Positions 44,138-53,564 of a DNA stretch of 64,000 nucleotides are shown piece by piece. Made by a program: the position numbers and the translations under genes. Within the stretch, counting starts at the first letter, position 1, and every line of letters starts with the position of its first letter. Source of the DNA: CBDDLD01 sp965250025 (GTDB lineage Bacteria > Bacteroidota > Bacteroidia > Flavobacteriales > Flavobacteriaceae); contig OZ252283.1 of NCBI GenBank assembly GCA_965250025.1, positions 2,356,001 through 2,420,000 of the forward strand, given 5' to 3'. The notes under the pieces were generated by a model. The model saw only the letters and a program-made list of their open reading frames with translations. It made no database searches and had not been told where the DNA came from.

Positions 44138-47100
44138 TTATTTTTGATAGTTCAATGTGATATCGCCTATACGTACTTTCTGAGTATCGTCATTTGGTGC
44201 ACTGGTCAATTTTAAAATTATGACCGCTGTATCTCCTGCACTCATAACTCCGGGATTAATTGTGGCTGTGGACCATACTGCAGATGATGTTGCTGCTATA
44301 GTTCCTAAAGCTGTACCATCTTCCAAAAACATTGATGCTGAAAAATTAGATACGCCTTGCGCCTGATAATCAATCACTATTGGATTGGTAGCATCCCATG
44401 CTGCGAAATCGTTGGGCAGGGTAAAACGTACAATCACATCATAATCCTGAACTGTGGCTTCGCCACTAGACCACTCGTAATAGTTCATATAATTACCCGT
44501 TGGGCCTGTATTATCCGAAGTCATCATCCCAACATTGTTTGTACCGTCTGCAAACAACGTTGCGCCTCCATATTCTGCACTAAATACTTCTTTTACGATA
44601 TTCACTACAGGAGTAGCAGCTTTTAACACCCCTGTAACCGGATCTGCAGTTACCATAAGATCTCCTGCAGTTGCTGGTTCGGTAAGGTCACGAACACGTA
44701 CTTTACCGTCTACATCTAGTTTTTGGGTAGGAAGTTCCACTCCAATACCCACATTACCCGAACTCAAAAATTGAGCTGATGCAGGATTATGATCTAAACC
44801 TGTAGCAAAAATTAAGTTACCAATACTCATTTGGTCATTTGCTGTAGGTGTAGAAAACCCAGCAGATCTACCTATTACTATATTACGAGACCCAGATATT
44901 TCATCTGCTGCTAATGTACCTATATACACATTTTGATTTCCCGAAAATGTACTTGGACCTCCCAAAGCTGCTGAATGCCCTATAATGATATTATTATCTC
45001 CTTGGTAAAAAAATCCAGCATTAAACCCCAAAAATGTATTATTGTTTCCTGTTACATTGGAACCACCCGTTTGAATTCCAAAGAATGTATTTTGTTCCCC
45101 TATTGTATTTTGACGTCCTGCACCAAGTCCTAAAAATAAATTTGCGCTTCCTGTGGTAGTGTTTTCACCCGAAAAAGACCCAATAAAGAGATTAGCTGAT
45201 CCAGAACTAAGGGACTGCCCCGCATTTTGACCCATTAAAATATTTCTTGTTCCAGTTCCTGCCGAAGTACCATTACCTCCTGGTCCGGCATCTATGGTAA
45301 CATGATTTTCACTACCCAGCAATCGTAAATCCGGACTAATCGTAGTTTGCGTGCCATCTTCACTGGTATATTGAAAACTATTAGGGTCTGCTTGCGCTGT
45401 AAACGTAGTTACAGTTTCGTTAATGGTTACTGCAGTTAATGCTCCAGTTCCATCAGGGTCATGTGTTGCAATGGTATTTGCAGTGCCATTGCCTACAGCA
45501 GTATCATCATTTCCGGCCGTTTGAGTTAACTCTGAAGTGTTTGTAGCAGATGGATCTAACATTACGCCACCATCTGTTCCCGTAGTTAAAGCATTCCCTG
45601 TGTCTGTACTTAACAATGTAATATCAACTGTATGATCGTTAGTCCCTGATTGCGCTACTCCTGTTGTATCGCCATCTGTAGTAACCACTAATGGCGTTTC
45701 CTGAGCGGCTACCAAAGCACCCAAGTTAATCTGATTGGTGTTGCCGTCTTCATCGGTGTAATCTAAGTTGACGCCGTCAGCATTTAATACTAAGGTCGTT
45801 AGGGTTTCTACATTGCTTACCGCTGTAGTTAAATCTATATTATTTGCATTACCATCCTCATCATTATAGGTTAACGTACCATCACCATTGTCTATTAAAG
45901 AGGTTAAGGTTTCTTGAGCAGCTACCAAAGCACCCAAGTTGATCTGATTGGTGTTGCCGTCTTCATCGGTATAATCTAGGTTCACCCCATCGGCATTCAA
46001 TACTAAGGTTGTTAGGGTCTCTGCGTTGTCGATCAGGGTATTGATGTCGAGTACCGTATCGTTACCGTCTTCATCGGTATAAGTGATCGTTCCTGCGGTA
46101 GCGTCTTGAGCGATTACCGTTAGGGTTTCTTGAGCTGCTACTAAAGCACCCAAGTTGATCTGATTGGTGTTGCCTTCTTCGTCAGTATAGTCTAAGTTGA
46201 CACCATCAGCGTTTAATACCAAGGTCGTTAAGGTCTCTGCGTTATCTATTAAAGTATTGATGTCTAATACCGTATCGTTACCGTCTTCGTCGGTATAGGT
46301 GATCGTTCCTGCGGTAGCGTCTTGGGCAATTACCGTTAGGGTTTCCTGAGCAGCAACCAAAGCACCCAAGTTAATCTGGTTCGTGTTACCGTCTTCATCG
46401 GTGTAATCCAGATTGACGCCATCGGCATTTAATACTAAAGTCGTAAGCGTTTCTACATTACTTACCGCTGTAGTTAAATCAATATTATTTGCATTGCCAT
46501 CTTCATCATTATAGGTTAACGTACCATCGCCATTGTCTACTAAAGAGGTTAAGGTCTCTTGAGCAGCAACCAGAGCACCCAAGTTGATCTGGTTCGTATT
46601 ACCTTCTTCGTCAGTATAATCTAAGTTGACGCCATCGGCGTTTAATACTAAGGTTGTTAGGGTCTCTGCGTTGTCGATCAGTGTGTTGATGTCGAGTACC
46701 GTATCGTTACCGTCTTCGTCGGTATAGGTGATCGTTCCTGCAGTAGCGTCTTGGACGATTACCGTCAGGGTTTCCTGAGCTGCCACTAAAGCACCCAAGT
46801 TAATCTGGTTCGTATTACCTTCTTCGTCAGTATAGTCTAAGTTCACACCATCGGCATTCAATACTAAAGTTGTTAAGGTCTCTGCGTTGTCGATCAGGGT
46901 GTTGATGTCTAGCACCGTATCGTTACCGTCTTCGTCGGTATAAGTGATCGTTCCTGCGGTGGCATCTTGCGTGATTACCGTTAGGGTTTCCTGAGCTGCA
47001 ACCAAAGCACCCAAGTTGATCTGATTGGTGTTGCCGTCTTCATCGGTATAATCTAGGTTCACCCCATCGGCATTCAATACCAAAGTGGTTAGGGTCTCTG

Positions 47101-50100
47101 CGTTGTTTATTAAAGTATTGATGTCTAGCACCGTATCGTTACCGTCTTCGTCAGTATAAGTGATCGTTCCTGCGGTAGCATCTTGCGCGATTACCGTTAG
47201 GGTTTCCTGGGCAGCTACTAAAGCACCCAAGTTAATCTGGTTGGTGTTGCCGTCTTCATCGGTGTAATCTAAGTTCACCCCGTCTGCATTTAATACCAAA
47301 GTGGTTAGGGTCTCTGCGTTATCAATCAGTGTGTTGATGTCTAACACCGTATCGTTACCGTCTTCGTCGGTATAGGTGATCGTTCCTGCAGTAGCATCTT
47401 GAGCGATTACCGTTAGGGTTTCCTGGGCAGCAACCAAAGCACCCAAGTTGATCTGATTGGTGTTGCCGTCTTCATCGGTATAGTCTAAGTTCACCCCATC
47501 GGCATTTAATACTAAGGTTGTTAGGGTCTCTGCGTTATCTATTAAAGTATTGATGTCTAATACCGTATCGTTACCGTCTTCGTCAGTATAAGTGATCGTT
47601 CCTGCGGTAGCGTCTTGCGCGATTACCGTTAGGGTTTCCTGAGCAGCTACCAAAGCACCCAAGTTTATCTGATTGGTGTTACCGTTTTCATCAGTATAGT
47701 CTAAATTAACGCCATCAGCATTTAATACTAAGGTCGTTAGGGTCTCTGCGTTATCTATTAAAGTATTGATGTCTAATACCGTATCGTTTCCGTCTTCGTC
47801 GGTATAAGTAATGGTTCCTGCGGTAGCGTCTTGGGCGATTACCGTTAGGGTTTCTTGAGCTGCTACTAAAGCCCCTAAATTGATCTGATTGGTGTTCCCT
47901 CCTTCGTCAGTATAGTCTAAGTTGACACCATCAGCGTTTAATACCAAGGTCGTTAAGGTCTCTGCGTTATCTATTAAAGTATTGATGTCGAGCACCGTAT
48001 CGTTACCGTCTTCGTCGGTATAGGTGATCGTTCCTGCGGTAGCGTCTTGCGCGATTACCGTTAGGGTTTCTTGAGCTGCAACCAAAGCACCCAAGTTAAT
48101 CTGATTGGTGTTGCCGTCTTCATCGGTGTAATCCAGATTGACGCCATCGGCATTCAATACCAAAGTGGTTAGGGTCTCTGCGTTGTCAATCAGTGTGTTA
48201 ATATCCAACATCGTATCGTTACCGTCTTCGTCGGTATAAGTAATGGTTCCTGCGGTAGCGTCTTGCGCGATTACCGTTAGGGTTTCCTGAGCTGCCACTA
48301 AAGCACCCAAGTTAATCTGATTAGTATTGCCGTCTTCATCGGTATAGTCCAGATTGACGCCGTCAGCATTTAATACTAAGGTCGTTAGGGTTTCTACATT
48401 GCTTACCGCTGTAGTTAAATCTATATTATTTGCATTACCATCCTCATCATTATAGGTTAACGTACCATCGCCATTGTCTATTAAAGAGGTTAAGGTTTCT
48501 TGAGCAGCAACCAAAGCGCCTAAGTTAATCTGGTTCGTATTACCTTCTTCGTCAGTATAGTCTAAGTTGACGCCATCGGCGTTTAATACTAAGGTTGTTA
48601 GGGTCTCTGCGTTGTCGATCAGTGTGTTAATATCTAACACCGTATCGTTACCGTCTTCGTCAGTATAAGTGATCGTTCCTGCGGTAGCATCCTGGGCGAT
48701 TACCGTTAGGGTTTCCTGAGCTGCTACTAAAGCACCCAAGTTGATCTGATTGGTGTTGCCGTCTTCATCGGTGTAATCTAAGTTGACGCCGTCAGCATTT
48801 AATACTAAAGTCGTTAGAGTTTCTACATTGCTTACCGCTGTAGTTAAATCTATATTATTTGCATTACCATCCTCATCATTATAGGTTAACGTACCATCGC
48901 CATTGTCTATTAAAGAGGTTAAGGTTTCTTGAGCAGCAACTAAAGCCCCTAAATTGATTTGATTGGTGTTGCCGTCTTCATCGGTATAATCTAGGTTCAC
49001 CCCATCGGCATTCAATACTAAGGTTGTTAAGGTCTCTGCGTTGTCGATCAGTGTGTTAATATCTAACACCGTATCGTTACCGTCTTCGTCGGTATAAGTG
49101 ATCGTTCCTGCGGTAGCATCCTGGGCGATTACCGTTAGGGTTTCCTGAGCTGCCACTAAAGCACCCAAGTTAATCTGGTTCGTGTTGCCATCTTCATCGG
49201 TGTAATCCAGATTGACGCCATCGGCATTCAATACCAAAGTGGTTAGCGTTTCTGCATTATTTATTAAAGTATTGATGTCCAACACCGTATCGTTACCGTC
49301 TTCGTCAGTATAAGTGATCGTTCCTGCGGTAGCATCCTGAGCGATTACCGTTAGGGTTTCCTGAGCTGCCACTAAAGCACCCAAGTTAATCTGGTTCGTA
49401 TTACCTTCTTCGTCAGTATAGTCTAAGTTGACGCCATCAGCATTTAACACTAAGGTTGTTAGGGTCTCTGCGTTGTCGATCAGGGTATTGATGTCGAGTA
49501 CCGTATCGTTACCATCTTCGTCAGTGTAAGTGATCGTTCCTGCGGTAGCATCTTGCGCGATTACCGTTAAGGTTTCCTGAGCTGACACTAAAGCACCCAA
49601 GTTGATCTGATTGGTGTTTCCTTCTTCGTCAGTATAGTCTAAGTTGACGCCATCGGCGTTTAATACTAAGGTTGTTAGGGTCTCTGCGTTGTCGATCAGT
49701 GTGTTAATATCTAACACCGTATCGTTACCGTCTTCATCGGTATAAGTGATCGTTCCCGCGGTAGCGTCTTGGGCGATTACCGTTAAGGTTTCCTGAGCCG
49801 CCACTAAAGCCCCTAAGTTGATCTGATTGGTGTTTCCTTCTTCGTCAGTATAGTCTAAGTTGACGCCATCGGCATTCAATACTAAAGTCGTTAGGGTCTC
49901 TGCGTTGTCGATCAGGGTGTTGATGTCGAGTACCGTATCGTTGCCATCTTCATCGGTATAGGTGATCGTTCCTGCAGTGGCGTCTTGCGCGATTACCGTT
50001 AGGGTTTCCTGAGCCGCCACTAAAGCACCCAAGTTGATCTGATTGGTGTTCCCTTCTTCATCAGTATAGTCTAGGTTCACGCCATCAGCATTTAACACCA

Positions 50101-51502
50101 AGGTCGTTAAGGTCTCTGCGTTGTCGATCAGGGTATTGATATCGAGTACCGTATCGTTACCGTCTTCATCGGTATAAGTGATCGTTCCTGCGGTAGCGTC
50201 TTGGGCGATTACCGTTAAGGTTTCTTGAGCAGCAACTAAAGTCCCTAAATTGATTTGATTGGTGTTGCCGTCTTCATCGGTATAATCTAGGTTCACCCCA
50301 TCGGCATTCAATACTAAGGTTGTTAAGGTCTCTGCGTTGTCGATCAGTGTGTTAATATCTAACACCGTATCGTTACCGTCTTCGTCGGTATAAGTGATCG
50401 TTCCTGCGGTAGCATCCTGGGCGATTACCGTTAGGGTTTCCTGAGCTGCCACTAAAGCACCCAAGTTAATCTGGTTCGTGTTGCCATCTTCATCGGTGTA
50501 ATCCAGATTGACGCCATCGGCATTCAATACCAAAGTGGTTAGCGTTTCTGCGTTGTCGATCAGGGTATTGATGTCGAGTACCGTATCGTTACCGTCTTCA
50601 TCGGTATAAGTGATCGTTCCTGCGGTAGCGTCTTGAGCGATTACCGTTAGGGTTTCCTGAGCGGCTACCAAAGCACCCAAGTTGATCTGATTGGTGTTGC
50701 CTTCTTCATCGGTATAATCCAGGTTGACACCGTCAGCATTCAATACTAAGGTTGTAAGCGTTTCTGCGTTGTCAATCAGTGTGTTGATGTCGAGTACCGT
50801 ATCGTTACCGTCTTCGTCGGTATAAGTGATCGTTCCTGCGGTAGCGTCTTGCGCGATTACCGTTAGGGTTTCCTGAGCGGCAACCAAAGCACCCAAGTTG
50901 ATCTGATTGGTATTGCCGTCTTCATCGGTGTAATCTAGGTTCACCCCATCGGCATTCAATACTAAGGTTGTTAAGGTCTCTGCGTTGTCGATCAGTGTGT
51001 TGATGTCTAGCACCGTATCGTTACCGTCTTCGTCGGTATAAGTAATGGTTCCTGCGGTAGCGTCTTGGGTGATTACCGTTAGGGTTTCCTGAGCGGCTAC
51101 CAAAGCGCCTAAGTTGATCTGATTGGTATTGCCGTCTTCATCGGTATAGTCCAGATTGACACCGTCAGCATTCAATACCAAAGTGGTTAGGGTCTCTGCG
51201 TTGTTGACATCATCGAAAATGATCAATCGTACCCAACGGCTTCCGTTCCAGAAATGGTAACCTGGAACAATATCAGCTATAGTTGCTGTATTGTAGACTA
51301 AAAGACTTTCTACATTACCATTTGTTATTGTTGATGTGTCTGCACTACCGGTTAGGGCTATTCTTGGAATAAGAATCCCTTTATCATTAGCGACAACTTC
51401 CAATTGTGCTGAAGCATTAGGTACCGGAGTACCTACGCCTACCTGTGCATAAGCTATTATCCCCATTAGAGATAACGTGATTAACAGTAATCTTTTTTTC
51501 AT
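44138..51502 (-). CDS. Giant repetitive surface protein (26 x 72-residue units, tail-fibre/YadA-like C-terminus)
   Basis: A 2454-residue protein with signal peptide (MKKRLLLITLSLMGIIAYAQ). The N-terminus (VGVGTPVPNASAQLEVVAND KG) resembles phage tail-fibre and tail-collar proteins of Bacteroidetes. 26 near-identical units follow, each with AETLTTLVLNADGVNLDYTD, EDGNTNQINLGALVAA, QETLTVIAQDATAGTITYTD and EDGNDTVLDINTLIDN. After the array (about residue 1935) come YadA head-like loops (NLFIGSFSGENTTTGSANLF, about 2085-2225) and a VGIGVELPTQKLDVDGKVRV segment, then a beta-sandwich-like end. It is probably a trimeric fibre or adhesin. It follows a small protein with the same opening and precedes the 1310-residue protein. 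Confidence 0.85.
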   Translation of the reverse strand: MKKRLLLITLSLMGIIAYAQVGVGTPVPNASAQLEVVANDKGILIPRIALTGSADTSTITNGNVESLLVYNTATIADIVPGYHFWNGSRWVRLIIFDDVNNAETLTTLVLNADGVNLDYTDEDGNTNQINLGALVAAQETLTVITQDATAGTITYTDEDGNDTVLDINTLIDNAETLTTLVLNADGVNLDYTDEDGNTNQINLGALVAAQETLTVIAQDATAGTITYTDEDGNDTVLDINTLIDNAETLTTLVLNADGVNLDYTDEEGNTNQINLGALVAAQETLTVIAQDATAGTITYTDEDGNDTVLDINTLIDNAETLTTLVLNADGVNLDYTDEDGNTNQINLGALVAAQETLTVIAQDATAGTITYTDEDGNDTVLDINTLIDNAETLTTLVLNADGVNLDYTDEDGNTNQINLGTLVAAQETLTVIAQDATAGTITYTDEDGNDTVLDINTLIDNAETLTTLVLNADGVNLDYTDEEGNTNQINLGALVAAQETLTVIAQDATAGTITYTDEDGNDTVLDINTLIDNAETLTTLVLNADGVNLDYTDEEGNTNQINLGALVAAQETLTVIAQDATAGTITYTDEDGNDTVLDINTLIDNAETLTTLVLNADGVNLDYTDEEGNTNQINLGALVSAQETLTVIAQDATAGTITYTDEDGNDTVLDINTLIDNAETLTTLVLNADGVNLDYTDEEGNTNQINLGALVAAQETLTVIAQDATAGTITYTDEDGNDTVLDINTLINNAETLTTLVLNADGVNLDYTDEDGNTNQINLGALVAAQETLTVIAQDATAGTITYTDEDGNDTVLDINTLIDNAETLTTLVLNADGVNLDYTDEDGNTNQINLGALVAAQETLTSLIDNGDGTLTYNDEDGNANNIDLTTAVSNVETLTTLVLNADGVNLDYTDEDGNTNQINLGALVAAQETLTVIAQDATAGTITYTDEDGNDTVLDINTLIDNAETLTTLVLNADGVNLDYTDEEGNTNQINLGALVAAQETLTSLIDNGDGTLTYNDEDGNANNIDLTTAVSNVETLTTLVLNADGVNLDYTDEDGNTNQINLGALVAAQETLTVIAQDATAGTITYTDEDGNDTMLDINTLIDNAETLTTLVLNADGVNLDYTDEDGNTNQINLGALVAAQETLTVIAQDATAGTITYTDEDGNDTVLDINTLIDNAETLTTLVLNADGVNLDYTDEGGNTNQINLGALVAAQETLTVIAQDATAGTITYTDEDGNDTVLDINTLIDNAETLTTLVLNADGVNLDYTDENGNTNQINLGALVAAQETLTVIAQDATAGTITYTDEDGNDTVLDINTLIDNAETLTTLVLNADGVNLDYTDEDGNTNQINLGALVAAQETLTVIAQDATAGTITYTDEDGNDTVLDINTLIDNAETLTTLVLNADGVNLDYTDEDGNTNQINLGALVAAQETLTVIAQDATAGTITYTDEDGNDTVLDINTLINNAETLTTLVLNADGVNLDYTDEDGNTNQINLGALVAAQETLTVITQDATAGTITYTDEDGNDTVLDINTLIDNAETLTTLVLNADGVNLDYTDEEGNTNQINLGALVAAQETLTVIVQDATAGTITYTDEDGNDTVLDINTLIDNAETLTTLVLNADGVNLDYTDEEGNTNQINLGALVAAQETLTSLVDNGDGTLTYNDEDGNANNIDLTTAVSNVETLTTLVLNADGVNLDYTDEDGNTNQINLGALVAAQETLTVIAQDATAGTITYTDEDGNDTVLDINTLIDNAETLTTLVLNADGVNLDYTDEEGNTNQINLGALVAAQETLTVIAQDATAGTITYTDEDGNDTVLDINTLIDNAETLTTLVLNADGVNLDYTDEDGNTNQINLGALVAAQETLTSLIDNGDGTLTYNDEDGNANNIDLTTAVSNVETLTTLVLNADGVNLDYTDEDGNTNQINLGALVAAQETPLVVTTDGDTTGVAQSGTNDHTVDITLLSTDTGNALTTGTDGGVMLDPSATNTSELTQTAGNDDTAVGNGTANTIATHDPDGTGALTAVTINETVTTFTAQADPNSFQYTSEDGTQTTISPDLRLLGSENHVTIDAGPGGNGTSAGTGTRNILMGQNAGQSLSSGSANLFIGSFSGENTTTGSANLFLGLGAGRQNTIGEQNTFFGIQTGGSNVTGNNNTFLGFNAGFFYQGDNNIIIGHSAALGGPSTFSGNQNVYIGTLAADEISGSRNIVIGRSAGFSTPTANDQMSIGNLIFATGLDHNPASAQFLSSGNVGIGVELPTQKLDVDGKVRVRDLTEPATAGDLMVTADPVTGVLKAATPVVNIVKEVFSAEYGGATLFADGTNNVGMMTSDNTGPTGNYMNYYEWSSGEATVQDYDVIVRFTLPNDFAAWDATNPIVIDYQAQGVSNFSASMFLEDGTALGTIAATSSAVWSTATINPGVMSAGDTAVIILKLTSAPNDDTQKVRIGDITLNYQK
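45700..51203 (-). repeat. Tandem array of 26 units of 216 bp inside the giant surface protein gene
   Basis: The unit is 72 codons and each unit splits into two related 36-codon halves, both with ETLT...Y(T/N)DEDGN. In units 11, 13, 22 and 25 the second half is replaced by a variant (SLIDNGDGTLTYNDEDGNAN). Protein sequence is nearly invariant while many synonymous codons differ between units. One ~336-bp stretch is copied almost exactly six units away. Confidence 0.95.
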
Positions 51503-51537
51503 TGTATTTTGGTTTAATTAAGTTATTATTTCTACAC

Positions 51538-51580
51538 CTTAAGAGGTGTTTTACAGTTATAATTTGTAAAACATCTTAAG
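51538..51580 (-). other. Long imperfect hairpin in the leader of the giant repeat gene
   Basis: CTTAAGA-GG-TGTTTTACA (51538-51555) pairs with TGTAAAACA-TCTTAAG (51565-51580): about 16 base pairs with a 2-nt bulge and a 9-nt loop. A smaller alternative stem (ACACCT/AGGTGT, 51534-51549) uses the same bases, so two mutually exclusive structures are possible. It lies between two minus-strand genes, 35 nt upstream of the ATG at 51502. There is no T-run, so attenuation by another route or mRNA processing is more likely than simple termination. Confidence 0.5.
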
Positions 51581-51601
51581 TTTGATTTTAAAAAGGTGTA
51601 T

Positions 51602-52210
51602 TTAAAATCTGCGCTTCACCCATAGTATTGCTGTTGGGTCATCTACAGGAGATCCATTTGCTGCAGCTCTTATGCTTATGTAATCTCCGCTATTAAAATC
51701 TATATTGTAGTCTGTATATGTAAAACTGCCGCTGATCAAATTGAACCTTCCGTCCAATGTTGGGTCTGTATTATTTCCAACATCCAAGCCGTTGATTCTG
51801 ATATCCATTCGTTTGGTCTGATTTCCTCCCGAGCTTTTGACACCTATATACACTATGGTTCCATCAAATGGCATCATGGCGCCACTATTATTATCTTCAA
51901 CATCGCCACCAAACCATAGATTAACATTATCTGCAGATAAGGCATAACCAAACTGGAGTGGTGTTACTTCTACACTTAGCCACTTATTTCTTGTACTATC
52001 AAACATGCATAGTATATCTCCTATAACCGATAATTGACCTGTCATGGTTCCTACTGGAGCGGTTTGCGGGTTGAGCTTTAAAGCTGGTATGCCTGAATTT
52101 TCAGTATCAATATCTAACTCTGAACTTGGACTTTGAGTCCCTATACCTACTTGTGCTTCGAGGGCTATGCTCACACAAGCTATAATTAGTATTATGCTTT
52201 TTCTTATCAT
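51602..52210 (-). CDS. Small exported tail-fibre-like protein
   Basis: A 202-residue protein with signal peptide MIRKSIILIIACVSIALEAQ. It begins VGIGTQSPSSELDIDTENSG, the same opening as the giant repeat protein behind it (VGVGTPVPNASAQLEV). A strand-rich domain follows (about 90-200: SADNVNLWFGGDVEDNNSGA, YNIDFNSGDYISIRAAANGS). It is probably a cap or short fibre that goes with the 2454-residue protein. It precedes that gene by 99 nt containing a long hairpin. Confidence 0.75.
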   Translation of the reverse strand: MIRKSIILIIACVSIALEAQVGIGTQSPSSELDIDTENSGIPALKLNPQTAPVGTMTGQLSVIGDILCMFDSTRNKWLSVEVTPLQFGYALSADNVNLWFGGDVEDNNSGAMMPFDGTIVYIGVKSSGGNQTKRMDIRINGLDVGNNTDPTLDGRFNLISGSFTYTDYNIDFNSGDYISIRAAANGSPVDDPTAILWVKRRF

Positions 52211-52258
52211 GGTATGTTATTTTGGGGTTACTTATTCTGATTTTGAAAATGCTGTTAT

Positions 52259-53038
52259 TTACACTGCCACTTTTCTTCCAAAAAGTGCTTGGTTCTCTAT
52301 AAATCGATATAATTCAATAAGATTTGTATAGACTAATAATATCTTCTCTTTTTGACGATGTAATTTTGCATGCTTTATCTGATGAATCCTATTGCCTAAC
52401 TCTAATATTCTAACCTGTAAGTCTAATGCGTTTATGGTATCTGTTTTTATAATTTTCATGTGATATGCTTTACGAAACGCATTGTACCAACAATTGACTT
52501 TCATTTTTTTTAATAGATCATCTTCTTCATCTTTAGATTCTCGGCCAAGAAATATGGGATCTTCTATATATTGAGTATTTATATCTCTTACTAGGTTGAA
52601 CTTCTGCTTTATAAGTGCTATTCTTTTCTGACCGAGACTGTTTTTAGTTAGATCTAAATGTTCGTCTAATAGCTTATCACCACAGTCTGCTAAGAAGTTC
52701 TGTATGCGTTCTTTTAAATAATCTGCTGAAAAATCGTAATGCTTTGAGTTAATGTATCTACAGATTTCAACAGCCGTACTTTCGGCTTCTTTTTTGACTA
52801 TTAGATCTACATAATCGTCTTCTTTTAATATACCTTCTCTGAAGGCATAATCAATGATCTCAAAGCTATTAACCTTACCGGTCTTAGCAGCTATTCTATT
52901 ATAAAGTCCTACGACCTCATTTTTAGACAGCTCTAAAAAATCTGATATGGTTTTACAATCTACATTAAGAGCTATTAGTTTAAAAAAATAGATTTCTCTT
53001 CTTGAGAATTCGTAATATGATTTTACTCTTTTTGACAT
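52259..53038 (-). CDS. LuxR/GerE-type HTH regulator
   Basis: A 259-residue cytoplasmic protein. Residues about 12-72 form a LuxR-type helix-turn-helix (REIYFFKLIALNVDCKTISD then FLELSKNEVVGLYNRIAAKT GKVNSFEII). The order is reversed from typical LuxR regulators, where the HTH is C-terminal. The rest is helical, without a recognised sensor domain; it ends in a charged Lys/Glu-rich region. It opens the surface-protein cluster and probably controls it. It is not a response regulator, as no receiver domain is present. Confidence 0.75.
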   Translation of the reverse strand: MSKRVKSYYEFSRREIYFFKLIALNVDCKTISDFLELSKNEVVGLYNRIAAKTGKVNSFEIIDYAFREGILKEDDYVDLIVKKEAESTAVEICRYINSKHYDFSADYLKERIQNFLADCGDKLLDEHLDLTKNSLGQKRIALIKQKFNLVRDINTQYIEDPIFLGRESKDEEDDLLKKMKVNCWYNAFRKAYHMKIIKTDTINALDLQVRILELGNRIHQIKHAKLHRQKEKILLVYTNLIELYRFIENQALFGRKVAV

Positions 53039-53050
53039 AATTAATTCGTT

Positions 53051-53284
53051 TTATATTACACTGTTTCTCTTTCTCGTAATTTTGTATGACACGACAATTC
53101 CGTTTTCGAACTTGATGTATAAAAACCTTCTCGCCCAGGGCATCTTATAAGGCAACCTGTACATCCATACATCTGAGTGATAATCATTAAAGGCATGTCC
53201 AAATTTGCTTTTAATCTCTTCTATCGTATATCCAATAATGGATTGATCAACTTTTGTTATGTCTGCCTGAGTGTTCCGTTTCAT
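53051..53284 (-). CDS. Small protein of unknown function next to the HTH regulator
   Basis: A 77-residue protein, no signal peptide. The pattern IGYTIEEIKSKFGHAFNDYH followed by WMYRLPYKMPWARRFLYIKF and ENGIVVSYKI resembles the BamE/SmpA-like helix-strand-strand fold, but the protein is cytoplasmic by sequence, so this is only a structural resemblance. It ends 12 nt before the regulator gene and is likely co-transcribed. No function can be given. Confidence 0.6.
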   Translation of the reverse strand: MKRNTQADITKVDQSIIGYTIEEIKSKFGHAFNDYHSDVWMYRLPYKMPWARRFLYIKFENGIVVSYKITRKRNSVI

Positions 53285-53387
53285 TCTTTCACTAATTCCA
53301 TTATACTATCAACATCATGTCATTGTCTTTTTCAAGCTTAGGCCAAAGCCATAAACTTTAATTGACATTTTCTTTTTCTGAAAGAAA

Positions 53388-53492
53388 TCTTCTCCCCAGA
53401 CTGTCTTTATCTCTGCTATTAATCAATAGTTACTTGAACCTCTATATTGCAACTATGATATGGGTATAGACAGCCCTTTTACGGGGAGAAGA
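53388..53492. other. Intergenic region with a long-range inverted repeat
   Basis: TCTTCTCCCC (53388-53397) and GGGGAGAAGA (53483-53492) form a perfect 10-bp stem enclosing about 85 nt, with GACTGTC/GACAGCC able to extend the structure imperfectly. The region (53285-53564) contains no convincing gene; the rest is AT-rich sequence. Confidence 0.35.
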
Positions 53493-53564
53493 CTATTGAG
53501 TAAAAACCAACCTATTTTACCCAATTATTTATCTTTCATACCTCTTATTTTCATTCATTTATTT

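Noticed and set aside
45700..51203. Regular 216-bp repeats considered as a CRISPR or satellite array
   Set aside because: The repeats are in frame, fully coding, unspaced and conserved at protein level.
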